64,000 bases of DNA, from the NCBI GenBank assembly GCA_021234155.1, contig JAJEKV010000027.1, positions 2,059,419 through 2,123,418 on the forward strand, given 5' to 3'. Position numbers and translations under genes: made by a program. This DNA is from Isoetes taiwanensis. Taxonomy: Eukaryota; Streptophyta; Lycopodiopsida; Isoetales; Isoetaceae. Every line of letters begins with the position of its first letter. Position 1 is the stretch's first letter. Positions 60,378-64,000 of the stretch are shown here, piece after piece. Under the pieces are notes generated by a model, which worked only from the letters and a program-made list of their open reading frames with translations, was not told the DNA's origin and did not search any database.

Positions 60378-63300
60378 TTATTCCTTACATCCTGAGGTAT
60401 TGTAACTCTCATTTTTTACTAGGAATAGTTTTGGAGTCCACGAGTACAATACGGTTTCAATGTCTAGCCAAAGATCAGGATCACTTGGATTTCTCCTCCA
60501 CCTCTTTGTCCAACAATCTGAATATCTTTCTTTATCGGTGACATTACTCAACTGATGTACTGGACACCACCATTCCACGCGCACCTTATTGAAGTTAACA
60601 TCACCTTCTTCTTTGCAAATATCCGAGATAGTGTATCCCAACCACACCGGATAGGTCTCGAGATCTGCCGGGTTTTACTACTACAAATTGGTGGCACTCC
60701 ACGTCGTTAGAAGGTTCATAACAATCCATGCCTAGATATTTTGGCCTATCCTTCTTAGGACCAACATAGTGTTTATCGATTGAGGAGGAGCATATGCCTT
60801 CACAATGCTACTAATGGTACCATCATCTTTCGGCCACCGCCTAATGTTTTCCACTTACTTTTAGGGAACCACCCTTCTTTTAGCTCTTCTGAGGATGTGT
60901 CTACCTCATCCAACAAGTTGATCACCTTCTTCCAATAATCTATCAATGCACGATTAGTCTCATCTGAATTAGTTTGCCAATGCTTGATGTAGTCATTGAT
61001 GCCATCCTTAGTCAATCCCAATTGCTTGACTTCTTGATTGGTTTTAGAGCTTTTGGTTGACCAGAGGTATCATAGGCTTGCCATTTGCATCCCGTGCCAA
61101 ATTTCTGCCCCACCTCTCCACTTCTCCTCTGAAGGTCTCATTTTCCATTGCATGATTGGAATCCCTTCTCTCACCCAAAAGTGAATTGAAAGAGGTCTAG
61201 AATGACCTTCCATGTCGAGGAGCATAACCATCCACAAAACTCTTCCAATCGGGCACTTCTTCTATGATAGATCCTATAGGAGATGGATTTGTACATCCAT
61301 GAAATATTTCCAATAGCCTGGGAAAGTTGGTAATCGTCTTCTTGTCTCAATACATGACTATATTTTCCAAACAATCGCCCCACATCCTCATGAGTATGTC
61401 CGGGCATTAGGAACCCCAAATTGACTCTTTCAAAAATACCCACAATTTGGTAAGTAGGATAGGAAAGAAAACATCCACCTGTTCTTATTTTGACCAGCAC
61501 AATTATCTAGTTGCAAGAGGAGCTTTACGGGTGGATCTCGAGGTTTAGCACTTAGATGTTGAAGCTCCAACATGTTCATTAGGTCCATTCCTCCTAAATC
61601 TTGCCTTGCTAAACTTTTCAATACTATTAGGGGTTCCATCCAACAATGCACTATGTAGTGCCCGGCTAGTCAGTGGGATCCTCAGAGGGTGACCATTGTA
61701 ACCCTTCTCATAGTTTCTTAAACATCTCATGATACTCCCAATGTGAAAATCTGGACCATCACTCCACAACTCTAAACCAAATGACCATAATAGGTCCGAG
61801 GATCGCCCATGCAATATTGCCTAGCCATTGAAATCGCACCAAAGGGTATGATCTTCCACATGACTTAGGAATGTACTTGAATTGTGGAAGGCAAGTCTTC
61901 TGTTGGTCCATTTTATCATGTATAATACATAGATAGTTATTAGGTTCCATTGCAGATAAGGTCCTCCACATCCAATAAGTTGATCTACATGATAGTTGAT
62001 CTGTCATATGGTCCTTCATATGTTCCCTTATCTTTGCCCCTAAGTTCGTAAGATGTGCGCATCTTAAAATAAGATGCTTAGATGTAGATGTGTGCGCATC
62101 GACACCCGCATCTGACATAGATGCTTCACCTTTTTTTTTTCTTTTTTTTTCTTTTTTTTTTTGCCAAAAACACTTGGATAAGGTCCCTGATATTGATGAC
62201 CCTAAAATAGGTGCAGTTTATTGCCTCTTTGGCCTTCTGCAACCATTTTCTCTTCAAAGCTCTTTGTTGACGATGGGGCAAGCGACAAAATGGGTATGTA
62301 GGGTCTATAAGGAGGTCGAGAGTTGGGCCGAAGTTTGCATCTGGATTGAGAGGTCGCAACGAGAGAAAAAGGGTATGTTTGCAACCCGATCGGGAGACCT
62401 CAATAGAATAAAAGGATCGCAGAAGAAGAAAACCTGTAACAACAAAGATCCGTAACAGTTTTCTCTTCTATTATTCATAAATATTCTGTATTTTAATTCT
62501 AAAAGTCTCTATAGATCAAAGGTATTTAAGGCTCCAATGGAGTGAAGGTATTTTTTGACAATTTAAATTTTTTTCAAATGCATCTTAACCGCATCTTAAA
62601 ACTTAGATGCTTCGATGCTTTAGATGCTTTCGATGTGTCGCATCTGACGCATCTCTCTTAAGATGCTTTTGAACTTAGCTTTGCCCTTAGACTTGGTTGC
62701 ACAGTCTTATCTAGTGTCTCCTTCAACTTAGCACATAAATTGCACTTGGCAAAGTTGTTTGAAGTTGCTATGGTCACATGCTTGAAATGCTTATTCCATA
62801 GCCTACTAAAACTGGGCTGGGATATAGAGGCCACTCCAAGTTCCCGAAGCAATGCATTTATTTCCTCTAATATGCTCTTCTGGGTACAATGGGATGGCAA
62901 TCTCTTTTCAGCAATAACTCTACCCTGTTCATCCTTCTTACTCTTATGTGGCATGTTTTCTGCATTGAAATCCACATATCTTTCAAATATTTCCTTTGCG
63001 GCTATAGTTCTTGAGGTAGGCCTTACCGGGCGGTGTTCCCATGCAATGCAATTTTACTACCATTTTCATGTCTCTTTTGCCGGTTGTGCCAAGAAGAGGT
63101 TGGAATTCCATGTATAGCCATCCATGCTTTTGAACATATCCACTTTCCATTCAATGGGAATCTTTTCTTCTTTGATCTTTCATCCTGAATTGCATAGCCA
63201 AATATGGTGTACATGAAATTCCTCCCTGCTATCACACTTATGTTCTCGATATGTAGCTCTTGCTCCCACCAACTCCTCTATTGTGAACATTCTAACACAA

Positions 63301-63866
63301 GAAGCCCAACAACATTCACCTCCTCTAACCTTCATCATAGCTTCAGGAGAACAATCATAACTGACTTGCATCTTTTTGGTGGGATAATGTTTGAAAGTTG
63401 AAGTGGCCTCTTGCTACAATCGCATGTGAGCATTGTTGACAATGGTTCACATCTATAGGAAACGGTAGTTCCCTCCGCCTGAATAAATCGTCTAGGCCAT
63501 GCAACAATAGTTGGAACCTCTAGTTGCTTCACACAAGGCTAGGCATTCTCGCTTGTTCCGAACCCTTTTCCTCCAATTGTCATATAATTTTGAGATTGCT
63601 ACACCTAACCCGTCCCCTCCCCTAATCTTTTCATCATTCACCGCATTGATAGGATCCGCCGTAACAATAATCCCTTCTCCCATCAGCTTCTCCTACAGAT
63701 GCATGCAGATCTTGACCTTTTGTTTTTCCAATTGACCCGGTATAAAGTACAATTTCCTTCTCATCATCCTTTTCATTTGAGGTCTTTTCCTTTTGCTATC
63801 ATCTTTATTTTCACATTCTATCCTTTTCATTTCGGTCTTTTCTTCATCATCTTTGTCATCTCTCAT
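60378..63866 (-). pseudogene. DUF7869-type transposon gene, interrupted
   Basis: On the minus strand the pieces follow the order of a large DUF7869-type protein found in many plant and animal transposon-like loci. They are: an acidic/basic N-terminus (from 63866), KWICSKAWMAIHGIP (about 63160-63110), CNLCAKLKETLDK (about 62745-62700), LLLQLDNCAGQNKNRW (about 61535-61485), PGHTHEDVGRLFGKYS (about 61410-61360), and the end VEWWCPVHQL...YSDCWTKRWRRNPSDPDLWLDI (about 60577-60455). A hAT-like MITE (62040-62678) sits inside the coding region, and there are several frameshifts. The LDNC.GQNKN and GHTH blocks are the most conserved part, and I infer they form the catalytic core. The ends of the element were not identified and the 5' part may reach the window edge. 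Confidence 0.75.
62040..62678. mobile_element. hAT-like MITE inside the DUF7869 gene, 639 bp
   Basis: The ends CTAAGTTC and GAACTTAG are inverted and are flanked by an 8-bp duplication CTTTGCCC at 62032-62039 and 62679-62686. Both ends carry many copies of GCATCT or AGATGC, as subterminal transposase-binding repeats do in hAT elements. A T-rich run lies at about 62129-62161. Removing the element would restore the continuity of the host reading (KAHLTNLGAK region). No transposase is inside. Confidence 0.85.
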
Positions 63867-64000
63867 TAGTTAGATTTTTCCTGTCTTGATCACCAACAAT
63901 TAGCCTTATTTAGTATTTTGTATGCCATTGACCTAAAATGTATAAACCTATAGGTTAGCATATCCAAATAGCAATACGTAACTGAAACGAAGTACAACAG

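Overview
This is nuclear DNA from a land plant. It is AT-rich, the genes are split by introns with GT..AG borders, and most of the window is decayed transposon sequence. Four plant gene families can be assembled exon by exon: an alpha carbonic anhydrase, ATG12, a TIN1-like protein and a secreted GH17 beta-1,3-glucanase. The non-LTR family with short-tandem-repeat tails and the Rep-type HUH transposon suggest a non-flowering plant such as a fern, but that is only a guess.

Layout. 1-3.1 kb: no clear gene. 3.1-9 kb: two copies of one non-LTR retrotransposon family (plus strand), a SINE-like relative and a CACTA-type MITE. 12.1-12.5 kb: a fold-back element. 13.4-14.8 kb: alpha carbonic anhydrase, minus strand, 7 exons. 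15.5-16.1 kb: a non-autonomous Helitron. 19.9-20.2 kb: a broken TIN1-like gene. 21.3-23.9 kb: ATG12, minus strand, 5 exons, with a fresh poly(A) retroposon in intron 1. 26.1-27.9 kb: a third copy of the tailed retrotransposon (minus). 30.3-31.5 kb: an L1 relic. 34.1-35.2 kb: GH17 glucanase. 37.3-38.3 kb: a syntaxin relic and a small three-exon gene. 39.8-49.6 kb: nested inverted repeats built on a HUH/Rep transposon. 50.8-53.9 kb: an L1 relic. 54-60 kb: mostly empty, with short repeats and two retroposon tails. 60.4-63.9 kb: a decayed DUF7869-type transposon gene interrupted by a hAT-like MITE.

The most unusual part is 39.8-49.6 kb. Two copies of a transposon encoding a HUH endonuclease (H-L-H motif, then a Y-x-x-K tyrosine motif, no helicase seen) lie tail to tail. 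The plus copy is split at one point by a 6.1 kb insertion that is itself a near-complete palindrome with about 2.8 kb arms carrying an unrecognised lysine-rich gene. The HUH element also encodes a second small protein with a SUMO-interaction-like motif. This resembles the Rep-encoding, non-Helitron transposons called Replitrons, but no search could be run to confirm it.

The host genes are unrelated housekeeping or cell-wall genes with no operon logic. Their interest here is intron structure and how transposons sit around them.
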